Notes: generated by a model from the sequence alone, not told the origin. A DNA stretch of 64,000 nt from Candidatus Thiodiazotropha sp. 'RUGA' (GCA_016842065.1 JAEPDS010000010.1:1-64000), one strand, 5' to 3'; shown: positions 17,180 to 26,067, counted from the stretch's first letter. Made by a program: numbers and translations.

Positions 17180-18997
17180 TCAGTTGTGATTATCATTATC
17201 CCCAGACGAGATAATCTCATCCAGTTCCTCTTCACTCAACATCAATTCGCTCTCTGCATCTCTCAACTCTTTTTGCATAGGCCCGAAAAGTACCCGTGCC
17301 ATATCGATGAGGTTTCCTGCTACATCATAAGCGTAGGCGCTGTCGTTCATCAGTGATGTCGCCATCTCGGCGCTGATCGCATTATCCCGGATCAATCGAT
17401 CCAGCTCGCCGTTTGCGATGACATCACTCTCTTCCAGCACAAGTTGCACGCTATCCAGCGAGAGCAGGGAGGTTTCATCTTCCTCATCATCCTTTGCTGC
17501 TGCGAGTTCACTCAGCACCACAGCCAGTTGCAGACGCAGGTTATTGTACTGATCCTGTATCTGTGGATTTGTTGATGTTGTGTACCGTACCAGATTTTTC
17601 TGAAGGTGTTTTGTATCTTTAACTGCCTCGACAATATTCCGGCTTGCCTGGCGTAACTGGTATAGCTCTTCGCCGAAGTGTTCCGATGCGGTCGATTGCA
17701 CCTCACTGATATAGGCGATGATCGCACTGTAGAGTGTCTTGATGCGACGCTCGTATATGGCATCGATATCGATTTTTTTCACTTCAGGCGTCGTCTCAAC
17801 TAACTCTTTCAGATCCTCCGAGGTGCGAAGTTTTTGCGGATCCAGGTTGAGAGCTGAGATGATCAGCTCATGGGCGTTCTCGAACAGGTGTCCTATCTCA
17901 TTACGAATTGCCTGCATGGCCGATTCAGGCAGTTCCATGGCCGCTTCGTTGAGAAACAGAGGCTCTTCGACCTTGCGCTCCCTTTTTTTCAGTAGCCGTT
18001 CAAGCAGGCTTACCAGCTGCCCGGTGAACGGAAGCATGATGATAATTCCGGCCAGGTTGAAGAGCGTATGAAATACGGCCAGTTTCATGGTGTAGTCATC
18101 TTCCGCAATACCCAGTCGGTCACTGACGCCATTAACGGCCAGCAGGAACTGCTGGATGAAAATGATGGCGACCAGGCCGGTCGTGACATTGAAGATCAGA
18201 TGGGCGCCCGCCAGGCGTCGGCCCTGAACATTGGAGCTCATGGCGCCGAGTATCGCTGTGATCGTGGTGCCGACGTTGGCGCCGATTGCCAGCGCCAGTG
18301 CATTTTCATAACTGATCTGCTGAGCCGCCAATGCCGTGATGATCAGGACCAGGGTTGCATGGCTGGACTGCATGACCACGGTGGCGGCTGCACCCAACAG
18401 TGTGTATACCAACAGTCCTTTCAAGCCGGGCATAGCGTAAGCTGCCAGATCTATGGCGTCCTTAAAGGCCTCGAACCCCTCCTTCATATGGTGTATGCCG
18501 AGAAACAGAAAACCCAGGCCGGCCAGGATATAGCCTGCTCCTCGAAGGGATTTCGACTTCTGGAATACCAGAATGATGCCGAATACCAGCATCGGCATGG
18601 CATAGGCGGAGATCTTGACCTTCAGGCCAAAACCGGCCACCAGCCAGGCGCCGGTTGTGGTACCCAGGTTGGCGCCGAAGATGATGCCGATACCCGAGGC
18701 CAGACCGATCAGTCCCGCACTGAGGAATGAGATGGTGATGACCGAAACCAGGGAGCTCGATTGCATCACGGTGGTTGAGATGATGCCGAAGCTGAGGCTC
18801 TTCCATAGACGATTGGTGGTGCGCTGCAGAATGCGCTCCAGGATTCCCCCGGTAAAGGCTTTGAATCCCTCTTCCAAGGAGAGCATGCCAAACAGGAAGA
18901 TCGCCACACCGGCAGCGATCTCCTTGAAGTCGGGGCTGACCCAAAAACCGTAGCCCAAAACTATAAAGATCGTGGGTAGAAGGATTTTACGTAGCAT
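17180..18997 (-). CDS. Na/Pi cotransporter family protein with PhoU-like tail
   Basis: A 605-residue protein of the NptA/SLC34-like family. Two inverted Na_Pi_cotrans repeats are visible: the first has TVMQSSSLVSV (Gln79-Ser82) and GANLGTT, the second TVVMQSSHATLVL (Gln210) and GANVGTT. About eight helices end near residue 330. Residues 340-600 form a soluble helical region like PhoU. Members import or export phosphate with Na+. The QSSS to QSSH change in the second repeat is notable but is seen at a variable position. It sits just after a truncated PiT transporter gene and may have taken over its role. Confidence 0.9.
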   Translation of the reverse strand: MLRKILLPTIFIVLGYGFWVSPDFKEIAAGVAIFLFGMLSLEEGFKAFTGGILERILQRTTNRLWKSLSFGIISTTVMQSSSLVSVITISFLSAGLIGLASGIGIIFGANLGTTTGAWLVAGFGLKVKISAYAMPMLVFGIILVFQKSKSLRGAGYILAGLGFLFLGIHHMKEGFEAFKDAIDLAAYAMPGLKGLLVYTLLGAAATVVMQSSHATLVLIITALAAQQISYENALALAIGANVGTTITAILGAMSSNVQGRRLAGAHLIFNVTTGLVAIIFIQQFLLAVNGVSDRLGIAEDDYTMKLAVFHTLFNLAGIIIMLPFTGQLVSLLERLLKKRERKVEEPLFLNEAAMELPESAMQAIRNEIGHLFENAHELIISALNLDPQKLRTSEDLKELVETTPEVKKIDIDAIYERRIKTLYSAIIAYISEVQSTASEHFGEELYQLRQASRNIVEAVKDTKHLQKNLVRYTTSTNPQIQDQYNNLRLQLAVVLSELAAAKDDEEDETSLLSLDSVQLVLEESDVIANGELDRLIRDNAISAEMATSLMNDSAYAYDVAGNLIDMARVLFGPMQKELRDAESELMLSEEELDEIISSGDNDNHN

Positions 18998-19042
18998 TGA
19001 ATGTCCTATGCATCGGCGGTGAATGGATAACGTGAGTGTTCA

Positions 19043-19366
19043 CTAATGTGTCTTAAGGCAGCATCGTGCCACGTATGGTTTAGCGCCCTGGGCAATACTC
19101 AGCAGCGCCGCAGCGATAGTGATCGCCCCGACGGGAGTGATGGCATGGGAAGCGACGGCAGGCCCGATATCATTGGCGCCGGTATTCATAGCCATATAGC
19201 TGCCAATCATCGCAACGATGGTCAGCATATGGCTTACTTGCGTATCCGTGGACCCGACACAAAGCATGGTGCCAATGATAAAAAGGGTCTCAATTCCAAG
19301 GCGAATGGGCTTTTCTCGGCTGCTCCAGGTGACGTGTGCTATTTGTGCAATTTTTTTGAGTTCCAC
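19043..19366 (-). pseudogene. Truncated PiT-family phosphate transporter
   Basis: The 107 codons match only the N-terminal part of PiT/Pho-4 phosphate permeases: HVTWSSREKPIRLGIETLF, then SYMAMNTGANDIGPAVASHA, where intact proteins have a few more residues (GANDxANNxGPAV) and a Gly/Asn-rich core. After about residue 90 the frame runs into unrelated sequence. The remaining 300 or more residues of the transporter are missing, and the Na/Pi cotransporter begins 45 nt downstream. The 4-residue internal deletion plus truncation mark it as dead. Confidence 0.8.
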
Positions 19367-19905
19367 TATTCTCTGTTATTGGTCGTTAAATAGGAATTAT
19401 TTTCTGAATTGTCATAAAAGCGTCATATAACTGTAACATTCAAAACAGCAAACCGATATGTCCTAGCTCAAGTCGACTACAAAAAAGCAACAAATAGGTC
19501 GTTCTGTAGAGTCTGAGAGAGTGGTGTGATCCGGAGAGCCTGGGGTGGGGCGTTATTCCGGGAGATTGAAAGCTTCACCAAGAAACGCTGTCAGAGCAAC
19601 AACCTACAACATAGATCTGATCCTTTAGCTAGCATATTACCCTGTTAATAGAGGGGGTATAGGGTTCGGCAAAAAAGCCTCTGGTCTTTTCTGAAGTCTG
19701 TTTCAGATCCGCGCCCAGTTTACAGTGGCCACCGGGCGTTCAGTCAGAGAGCCCTGTATTTTTGTGCACCAGTAACCTTGGTCTATCAGCCTTCCTGGTT
19801 GTTGTATGCAAGGTCCAGGTCTTGATCATGCCCGATTGGCACACTGAACGGCATAACCATCAAATAGAGAAGAGTGGATTTGATTGCTGGCAAATCCGAA
19901 TTAGA
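19367..19905. other. Intergenic region, nothing recognised
   Basis: No coding frame of quality lies here apart from a frame antisense to msrA that extends into it. The sequence is AT-rich near 19430-19490 and probably contains the old PiT promoter. Confidence 0.4.
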
Positions 19906-20586
19906 TCAAATTTCATCCGTGACTCTGTCCCGATATTGGGTGTAGTCCACATATCGCTCCTCACCCCAGACATCATCCACAAACTGAAAGCGACCGGAGT
20001 TGAATGTATAGAAGTTGTATCGTACGGGATTCTTTTTATAGTAATCCTGGTGTTTCTCTTCCGCCTGGTAGAATTCGCTAAAGGGTACGATTTCGATGGT
20101 TATCGGACTGTCGTAGCGACCGGATGCATCCAACTCATCGCGCAACTGTTCAGCAATCCGCTGCTGTTCACTGTTGTGATAGAAGATGGCTGGCCGGTAT
20201 TGTCTGCCTCGGTCGTAGAACTGGCCACGGGAATCGGTGGGATCCATCATTCGCCACAGACCCTGTATCAAACCTGTGTAACTGATGACCTCAGGGTCGT
20301 AGTAGACCTGTACCGCCTCGGTGTGGCCGGTCATCCCGAGTGCAACCCTCCGGTAGGTCGGGTTTTTCTCCGTGCCTCCGCTATAACCCGAGACAGCCTC
20401 TTTGACGCCTGGCAGCATCTCAAATCCAGACTCGACGCACCAGAAGCAGCCGCCGGCAAATGTCGCCACAGACAATCCCTGCAACTCTTCTGCTGAGGTT
20501 ATCGATCGGTCGGATATAGGCTGAGTACAGCCGGAGATAAGCAACACCAAGGCAAACAGGCCGCCATACACGGAAAACTTCATCAA
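19906..20586 (-). CDS. msrA: Lipoprotein methionine sulfoxide reductase MsrA
   Basis: A 226-residue peptide-methionine (S)-S-oxide reductase. A lipobox (LISGC, Cys20) ends a signal peptide, so it is anchored in the envelope rather than cytoplasmic. The catalytic motif GGCFWC (nucleophile Cys47, Cys50) is followed by GYSGGTEKNPTYRRVALGMTGHTEAV (substrate and Glu motifs) and FYDRGRQYRPAIFY. It repairs oxidised methionines in exported proteins. It is monocistronic. No resolving-cysteine pair is obvious at the C-terminus. Confidence 0.95.
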   Translation of the reverse strand: MMKFSVYGGLFALVLLISGCTQPISDRSITSAEELQGLSVATFAGGCFWCVESGFEMLPGVKEAVSGYSGGTEKNPTYRRVALGMTGHTEAVQVYYDPEVISYTGLIQGLWRMMDPTDSRGQFYDRGRQYRPAIFYHNSEQQRIAEQLRDELDASGRYDSPITIEIVPFSEFYQAEEKHQDYYKKNPVRYNFYTFNSGRFQFVDDVWGEERYVDYTQYRDRVTDEI

Positions 20587-21190
20587 TAGACCCTCAAAGC
20601 AATCTTTAACTTAGTGCCGATTATCAATTGTAAAGTTCACTGGCTCGTCACGAGAATATCACAAAAGTATCTCCGGACGACAGGCTACAACCGGGATGGA
20701 CTGTACTAATCGAAAATCCTTACATGTGCCGCTAACATATTGAATATAATTTGAATATCATCCAGGGTTGCACTTGTCATTCGAGCAATGGCATTGGTAT
20801 GTACTAGCTTTGTCATTCAGTCTCTACAGAGTTCTTGTGGGATAGCGTTGTGACATCGAGAATGCAAGATGTATACGGCCATCGTATTAATATTCCCATG
20901 TAGTCAATTTGCAGTCAGAAGGGAGTGTTGGCCAAGGGTATTGTAAGAAAACATAATTATCTGACTCAGGCGATTTAAAAGCCGTGTAATCAAATCAAAA
21001 GGTAATTCCTTATCTGCCCGGGCTTTATTGGTCGCAGTAGAGTGAGGGCCAGTGAACTTCAACGCCATCCTTTAGCAATCGATATGACGACCTCATTGGC
21101 CTATCAGGAAACACGAATTTTTTTGTGTCACCTTCGTCATCTATAAACCTTCTCATTGATTGTCATCTGCACCGATGGTATGCGGCGGTC
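20587..21190. other. Intergenic region, nothing recognised
   Basis: This 600-nt stretch between msrA and the MarR gene has stop codons in all frames. No RNA gene or repeat was identified. Confidence 0.4.
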
Positions 21191-21757
21191 TTAGCCAGCG
21201 GTTTCATGTTCACGGCAAAGTCGTTCCACATCGTCAACAGTTAAAGCTTGTTTAACCAGATTGCAAAAGTATCCACCATCTTTTGAGTGCATGTTATAGC
21301 GGCAGGTGTGGCAGACGCCAAAACTCTTCATGCCATTACTTTGCAGCAGTGCCATGACCAGTTGTTGAAGAGCTTGGTTAATTTGCTTGTGGGTCTTTTC
21401 CGGCAGTTTGTCACTGGCTTTGGTCAGCATCGGTGGCGGCACCAGTTGATCCAGCAGCTTGCTGCCTCTCGGCGTGAGGGAGAGATGGGAGACCCGTTTG
21501 TCCTCAGTATCGTTGCGCTTCAGCAACAGCCCCTTTTGCTCGAGCACCTTAATCGTCTGGGAAACTGTTCCTTTAGTCTGGCCAAGATATTCGGTTACAG
21601 CCAGTGGTGTGTCCGAATATCGATTGCAAACAGACAGGTAGTGTAATACTTCGAGTTGTACAGGCTGCAGGCCGTGCTCGATGCCGCTTTTACGCAGATC
21701 GGTACGCAAAATTTCGCTGAGACGCTCAAGGTGATTATATAGGTTTCCTGAATTCAT
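21191..21757 (-). CDS. MarR-family regulator with C-terminal four-cysteine tail
   Basis: A 188-residue winged-helix regulator. Residues 1-140 are a MarR domain: DNA-reading helix near TKGTVSQTIKVLEQKGLL, wing DTEDKRVSHLSLTPRG. An unusual tail follows with Cys149, Cys152 (CHTC), Cys165 and Cys181, plus nearby His residues. Such a set could bind Zn or an Fe-S cluster or form disulfides. The gene diverges from the mini-thioredoxin gene, and inverted repeats lie in the shared 110-nt region. It probably represses both and senses metal or redox state through the tail. The tail function is inference. Confidence 0.9.
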   Translation of the reverse strand: MNSGNLYNHLERLSEILRTDLRKSGIEHGLQPVQLEVLHYLSVCNRYSDTPLAVTEYLGQTKGTVSQTIKVLEQKGLLLKRNDTEDKRVSHLSLTPRGSKLLDQLVPPPMLTKASDKLPEKTHKQINQALQQLVMALLQSNGMKSFGVCHTCRYNMHSKDGGYFCNLVKQALTVDDVERLCREHETAG

Positions 21758-21764
21758 GATAATA

Positions 21765-21836
21765 TAGTATCGACTAAAAACTAGTTTGACAAGTCCGAAA
21801 TCCTCTGCTAGCTTGATAAATGTATCGAGTCGATAC
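21765..21836 (+). promoter_or_regulatory. Operators and promoter between MarR and thioredoxin genes
   Basis: A perfect interrupted palindrome GTATCGAGTCGATAC lies at 21822-21836. A related site, TAGTATCGACTA, is at 21765-21776, just before the MarR start. A TTGACA -35 (21786-21791) with a weak -10 (TAGCTT, 21809-21814, 17-bp spacing) points toward the thioredoxin gene, so the palindrome covers the start of transcription. This fits repression of both directions by the MarR protein. Confidence 0.75.
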
Positions 21837-21867
21837 TAATATTCAAAAGTCACACGAGGATTCAATT

Positions 21868-22110
21868 ATGAAAAAAGCGGTTTTCTACCATGCGGGTTGT
21901 CCGGTCTGTGTCGCTGCGGAACAACAGGTTCTTGATGCATTGGATCAGGGGCGATATGAATTGGAGGTCGTCCATCTTGGTGCAGACCGGAGTCGTATTG
22001 TCGAAGCCGAACAGGCTGGTATCCAGTCGGTACCAGCGCTGCTGCTTGATGAGGGGGTCTTCCACATCAACTTCGGTGCCTCCTTGGCGGATGTAAAAGG
22101 GGGTGCGTGA
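21868..22110 (+). CDS. Mini-thioredoxin/glutaredoxin-like protein (CPVC)
   Basis: An 80-residue thioredoxin-fold protein with active-site CPVC (Cys11, Cys14) after a single beta strand, and the cis-proline region QSVPALLLD near residue 54. It lacks a signal peptide, so it acts in the cytoplasm. It resembles the small redox proteins that reduce disulfides or transfer electrons. ATG 21868 follows a purine-rich site (ACACGAGGA). The stop overlaps the start of the secreted-protein gene (TGATG), so both are translated together. It is probably controlled by the divergent MarR regulator. Confidence 0.85.
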   Translation: MKKAVFYHAGCPVCVAAEQQVLDALDQGRYELEVVHLGADRSRIVEAEQAGIQSVPALLLDEGVFHINFGASLADVKGGA

Positions 22111-22853
22111 TGCAGGGCAGCTCATTGGTCTCAGTATTCACTCTTCTCTGTCTCTCATTGCCAGTCTCGGCTCACCAGGATCACCAAGGCGGTATCAAGG
22201 CAGAGCAGGGTAATGCGAAATTGGCGCCTTTCGATATCATCCATACGAAAATCAGCAGTGAAGGCAACACCGCGCTGTTCCATATGGCGGTATCAGCGAA
22301 AGCGGGGTCCAGTAAGCCAACAGCAACAGGCGAACTTGCAGGCAGCCATGTATTTTCCTACGTCTGGCCAACCTCTATCGATAGCTATAGCGTGGGTTTC
22401 GAGCGTAATGTGGGTATCCTTGCGCTGGCGGTGACTTCACACCCTGATTTCGATGATACGCCACTGTTCGATGAGAATGGTGACGGTGATTTGAAGAATG
22501 ATGGGGCTGTATGGCACAGTCACTGGGTGGTTTTGCAACCCAATGAGCGTTGTGGCGAAGGTGTACTTGGCGTGGTCGATATACCGGAAGGTGCGAGTCC
22601 ACGATTGCCCAGCACCTGGCCTGGATTGCCCATCTTGCTCGACAGTCCCGGCTGGGATCCCACCTTCAATGATGAGGTTGTCGAGGTTCGGGTTCCTTTC
22701 GCTGACATCGGTGCTGTTGAAACGGCCAGTTTTGATGGAGTCACGGCTGGTTTGCGTGTCCACCAGAGCGTACATGCACCTTTGCTTTGTGTTGTCGATG
22801 TGATGGATGTGTCCTCTGGGGATCTGAGTCTGCCGGGCCGGGTAAATCGTTAA
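22110..22853 (+). CDS. Secreted protein of unknown function, thioredoxin-coupled
   Basis: A 247-residue protein with a signal peptide (cleavage near SAHQDH, about 21). The mature N-terminus is His-rich (HQDHQGG). The rest looks like one beta-rich domain with HSHWVVLQPNERCGEG and a DENGDGDLKND loop that resembles a calcium-binding acidic loop. Two cysteines remain in the mature protein. I do not recognise the family. Translational overlap with the CPVC thioredoxin links it to redox or metal handling in the envelope. An in-frame GTG 3 nt earlier is an alternative start. Confidence 0.75.
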   Translation: MQGSSLVSVFTLLCLSLPVSAHQDHQGGIKAEQGNAKLAPFDIIHTKISSEGNTALFHMAVSAKAGSSKPTATGELAGSHVFSYVWPTSIDSYSVGFERNVGILALAVTSHPDFDDTPLFDENGDGDLKNDGAVWHSHWVVLQPNERCGEGVLGVVDIPEGASPRLPSTWPGLPILLDSPGWDPTFNDEVVEVRVPFADIGAVETASFDGVTAGLRVHQSVHAPLLCVVDVMDVSSGDLSLPGRVNR

Positions 22854-22956
22854 TAGTGAGTTGGTTTGTCGGCACCATACCGGTTTATCTCCTGGTTATC
22901 TCGGTGTATGGTGCCGGCTGCAACTCCATTTATAGACTCTTCTGGACGTATTGATT

Positions 22957-23082
22957 ATGAGCAATATTCTGATCGCCATATCGTTGATCATTCTGCTTGT
23001 TCTGGGAGTAGCGGCGCTATTCTTGGCTGGTAAAAGCCATGAGTCTTCATCCAGGGATAATATGACAGATGATGAAGATTGA
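22957..23082 (+). CDS. 41-residue single-helix membrane peptide
   Basis: A short frame (ATG 22957, TGA 23080-23082) encodes one strong hydrophobic helix (about 4-24, ILIAISLIILLVLGVAALF) followed by a hydrophilic, acidic tail (MTDDED). The region lies about 100 nt downstream of the secreted-protein gene in the same direction and could be the last gene of that unit. No strong ribosome site is obvious. It resembles small inner-membrane peptides but cannot be assigned to a family. Confidence 0.5.
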   Translation: MSNILIAISLIILLVLGVAALFLAGKSHESSSRDNMTDDED

Positions 23083-23459
23083 AATTATTGATTTAACTCT
23101 ATCCTGTCTGACTTAGCCAGCTTCGTTCGAGCCTCTTCGGTCTGTTGTGGGGTGTAATTGACTCAAATTTCTGATTTGTTGTGAGCTGGATTTTTTAAGT
23201 TTTTATCTATTGAGAAAAAGCATACCGCTACTGTTTAGGATTGACTTTTTCAATGTATGTCAGGTGTTCCTGTGAGCCTGAAGCTTTTGTAAAAATCCCT
23301 TTGGAAATCAGTGTGGTACTCGGTTGTGGATCGGTCGTAGTAAATGATTTGTAGAACTCTGAAGCTCGTAACTCAAGTTCAATGCTAATGGTTGAGCTAA
23401 AATTAAAAGAGGTGATGATGCAAACCTTCAATCCACAATCCCACGGGAGGGAGGTAGCC
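23083..23459. other. Intergenic region, nothing recognised
   Basis: AT-rich DNA between the 41-residue peptide and the next gene. An in-frame upstream extension of the following gene (from 23382) is open but lacks the strong ribosome site found before 23460. Confidence 0.4.
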
Positions 23460-23780
23460 ATGAAAACCTTTATGCTGATCACTGGAAGCGGTCCGCTGAT
23501 GATACTCACATCTCACTCTTCCATCGAAGATTCACTGATTCTGGAGAAGCTCGCCATCAAGGGTATCGAGAAGTTTATTGCCTATGAAGTGCCCTATGAT
23601 CTGGCCAAGCTGCGTTATGGTGGTCACTTCACTGTGGTCGCCAATGACCTGCACGAAAGCGATGATCTGCGTGTGCTGGATTACAATGGTGAGCGAACTT
23701 TCAAGCTCTTTTCATTTGCAGAGCTTGGCTCACCGATACTCCATGAAGCCAGTGGTTCGACGGTATCTGCGGTAGCTTGA
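23460..23780 (+). CDS. Conserved small protein of unknown function
   Basis: A 106-residue soluble protein. ATG 23460 follows a strong GGGAGGGAGG ribosome site, which decides the start over frames beginning further upstream. The sequence has a compact alpha/beta look: MKTFMLITGSGPLMILTSHS, then EKLAIKGIEKFIAYEVPYDL and GGHFTVVANDLHESDDLRVLDY. There are no cysteines, signal or helices long enough for a membrane. I do not recognise a function. It stands alone, convergent with the C13 peptidase gene. Confidence 0.7.
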   Translation: MKTFMLITGSGPLMILTSHSSIEDSLILEKLAIKGIEKFIAYEVPYDLAKLRYGGHFTVVANDLHESDDLRVLDYNGERTFKLFSFAELGSPILHEASGSTVSAVA

Positions 23781-23873
23781 TTTCACTGAGTTGCCCGGCA
23801 GATGATGTGGTTTGATCTTTCCAGACTCCAGGCTGTTCCGCATGCCTGGGGTTTGGCTTGGTGTGAAACGCAG

Positions 23874-25283
23874 CTAACGATCGATAGGCCGATAGGTCAA
23901 GGAGTCGTTATTACTCACCCCACCAAGCTGGATAAGTTTGTCGCGGATTTCATCACCCACGAAACGTTGTGGTAGAGAGCGCTTGCGCTGTTCTCTACGC
24001 TCTTTCTCCTCTATCCACTGTGCTGCAATTTCGAACGCTTCAATGAAATCGGGTTGCTGCTGCAAAGCGTGTTTAAAGTAGGCGGTGCCAAAGTCTGTAA
24101 ACTCACTTTTGACACCGCAGCCGAAAGATTGTCGATCAGCGTCTGCTGCGGTGATGATCAATGTGTGGGGTGTTCGAAGGGGTTCGATGAACCCGCCTGA
24201 ATAACAACTGGATACGATGATGACCCGCCAAAGAATACCGGATTTATCGAGCGCCTGTCGTAGTTGCAGTGGCGTTATGTCTTCCAAGGGTACGGGGCCA
24301 AAGCTAACTGAAAATTTGGGATCCTTGCTGCCGTGAGAGGTCATGAACAGGAACAGCACATCCTCTTCGGTATCCATGATTTCGCCGATTACCGACAGGC
24401 TGTCGGATAGATTGTGTCGGTTGGCAAGGGGGTATCGGGATAGAGTATCGATGTTGTTCACCAGGGACATCGAACGTCCGCTTGTATGGAAACGTCGATC
24501 GAACAGATCGCGTACGTACTCGACTTCATTGAGAAAGACATTTTCCAGGCCATACCCGGCTACTGTGACCAGATAGAGATCGGTGATTCCGGGGCGTTGT
24601 GAAGCCAGACTATTGAGTGCTTTATCTACTATCGGATACTGGTCATAGAAAAGATCTTCTATGCTCAGTTTGTATAGCTTGTCATAGAGGTTGTCACTCT
24701 GTGGCGGTTCATCGCTGTACCAGAGTTGTGAATAGGGAAGAAACAGGCTGCTTGACAGAGAGAGCAGGAAAGCGGTTATTGCAAGATGGATCGATTTTCC
24801 AAGCGATAGAGAGAGTACGATCCGCATCAATCGCAACAGGATATAGAGATGCCAGGCCAACAGCAGCAGTAACAACAGACCTCCGCTCTGCGGGTGGTTG
24901 TAATAGAGGTGTGTTGGCATGCTCAGGGTTTGAAAAACGATAATGAACAGTGGCATCGATGCCAGGTAGGCGAGTAACAGTTTACCTGTGTCAGAGGCGT
25001 TGGCGTGGACCAGTCGGGACATCGCCAAAAGAATCAACAGATCAAACAGATAGATGGCAGCCAGGTGGTTGAGTCCATAGCTGGAGAATGTTGCTGGTTT
25101 ATCAACGGCTAGATAAGAAACACTGATCTCGAGGCAGAAGATCAGTGCAAAAAGCCAGAGAATTTGCTCTATGGAGTAGACAAAACTGTCACGTGTCAGC
25201 TGTTGATGGCTGGCTAGTCTCAACCCGGCTCTGAGGTTGATGGTAAGTGCGATCAATTGTCTGGGGAGTGATTTTGCTTCCAT
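23874..25283 (-). CDS. Membrane-anchored C13-family (legumain-like) peptidase
   Basis: A 469-residue protein. The N-terminal half has five or six hydrophobic helices. The C-terminal half (about 215-440) is a Peptidase_C13 domain with the clan CD catalytic pair: His317 in FMTSHGSKD and Cys360 in IIVSSCYSGGF. The family includes legumain and GPI-transamidase and belongs with caspases in one fold. The orientation of the domain is probably periplasmic. Substrate unknown. It lies upstream, on the same strand, of no obvious partner. Confidence 0.85.
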   Translation of the reverse strand: MEAKSLPRQLIALTINLRAGLRLASHQQLTRDSFVYSIEQILWLFALIFCLEISVSYLAVDKPATFSSYGLNHLAAIYLFDLLILLAMSRLVHANASDTGKLLLAYLASMPLFIIVFQTLSMPTHLYYNHPQSGGLLLLLLLAWHLYILLRLMRIVLSLSLGKSIHLAITAFLLSLSSSLFLPYSQLWYSDEPPQSDNLYDKLYKLSIEDLFYDQYPIVDKALNSLASQRPGITDLYLVTVAGYGLENVFLNEVEYVRDLFDRRFHTSGRSMSLVNNIDTLSRYPLANRHNLSDSLSVIGEIMDTEEDVLFLFMTSHGSKDPKFSVSFGPVPLEDITPLQLRQALDKSGILWRVIIVSSCYSGGFIEPLRTPHTLIITAADADRQSFGCGVKSEFTDFGTAYFKHALQQQPDFIEAFEIAAQWIEEKERREQRKRSLPQRFVGDEIRDKLIQLGGVSNNDSLTYRPIDR

Positions 25284-25374
25284 GTCAATGCTCTGGATTC
25301 CGTTGTAGTATCGCAGGAGATATCGGCCGCTGATTGATAATCCTTAGGGCCCGTTTATGTGGATGTTTTAAAGG

Positions 25375-26067
25375 CTAACGGCCATAGAAATCATTTGGGT
25401 CGCCGAGCTCTTTCAGCATGCCCGATTTGAATTCACGGCGATAGAGCACGCCCACCACCAGTGCGGTGGCGAGAATAAACAGTAGAGGATGGAGAAACCA
25501 ACTGAGGAAGGCCAGGCCAAAATAGTAGGCTCTGAGTCCCCGGTTGAAAGTGTTCGAGGCCTTGGAACTGACCTTGGCGGCACGTTCTGCAAAGCTGTCA
25601 CTCCAGGCTGGTAACTCATGACTCATGGGTGCGGCGCCGATAATGGTGGAGAGGTAGTTGAAGTGGCGCATCGACCAGGTGAATTTAAAGAACGCATAGA
25701 TAAACACAAGCAGCAGTCCCAGCATTTTCAGCTCCCACACTTCGCGGCTGCTCTTCACCGCATAGCGCAGATCACCTACCACCTCCATTGCTGTGTCCAT
25801 GGTGCCCATAACCGCAATCAGTCCGGCGAGTATGAAGATTGTCGTGGAGGCGAGAAAGGTGGCGCTTCTGGCGAGAATCAACACGATGTTGGAATCCACA
25901 ATGCGAACATCCCGGCGCATCATCTCTCTCATCCACTGCCTTCGGTAACCGTGCATGGCGCTCATCAATGTCAATTTGTCGCGCGCACGAAGGTCTGCAA
26001 AGCGGGTATATCCGATCCAGCAGATCAGAAACCAGAGCAGTGCACTTATGTCGAGTGTGGGTATCAT
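25375..26067 (-). CDS. DUF599 family membrane protein
   Basis: A 230-residue inner-membrane protein of the DUF599 family, with about four helices (residues 6-18, 60-85, 112-132, 185-215) and the family segments RDVRIVDSNIVLILAR and FNRGLRAYYFGLAFLSWFLHP. No biochemical function is known. It is 90 nt upstream of the C13 peptidase on the same strand and could be cotranscribed with it. Confidence 0.85.
   Translation of the reverse strand: MIPTLDISALLWFLICWIGYTRFADLRARDKLTLMSAMHGYRRQWMREMMRRDVRIVDSNIVLILARSATFLASTTIFILAGLIAVMGTMDTAMEVVGDLRYAVKSSREVWELKMLGLLLVFIYAFFKFTWSMRHFNYLSTIIGAAPMSHELPAWSDSFAERAAKVSSKASNTFNRGLRAYYFGLAFLSWFLHPLLFILATALVVGVLYRREFKSGMLKELGDPNDFYGR

Noticed and set aside
19826-19842. 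TGGCACACTGAACGGC as a sigma-54 promoter
   Set aside because: It lacks GC at the -12 position and points toward no gene.
19762-20496. A 244-codon plus-strand frame opposite msrA
   Set aside because: It is the antisense shadow of a clear MsrA gene and has no recognisable domain.
25340-25365. TTAGGGCCCGTTTATG as another MITE family 1 end
   Set aside because: Similarity stops after about ten bases and no body sequence is shared.
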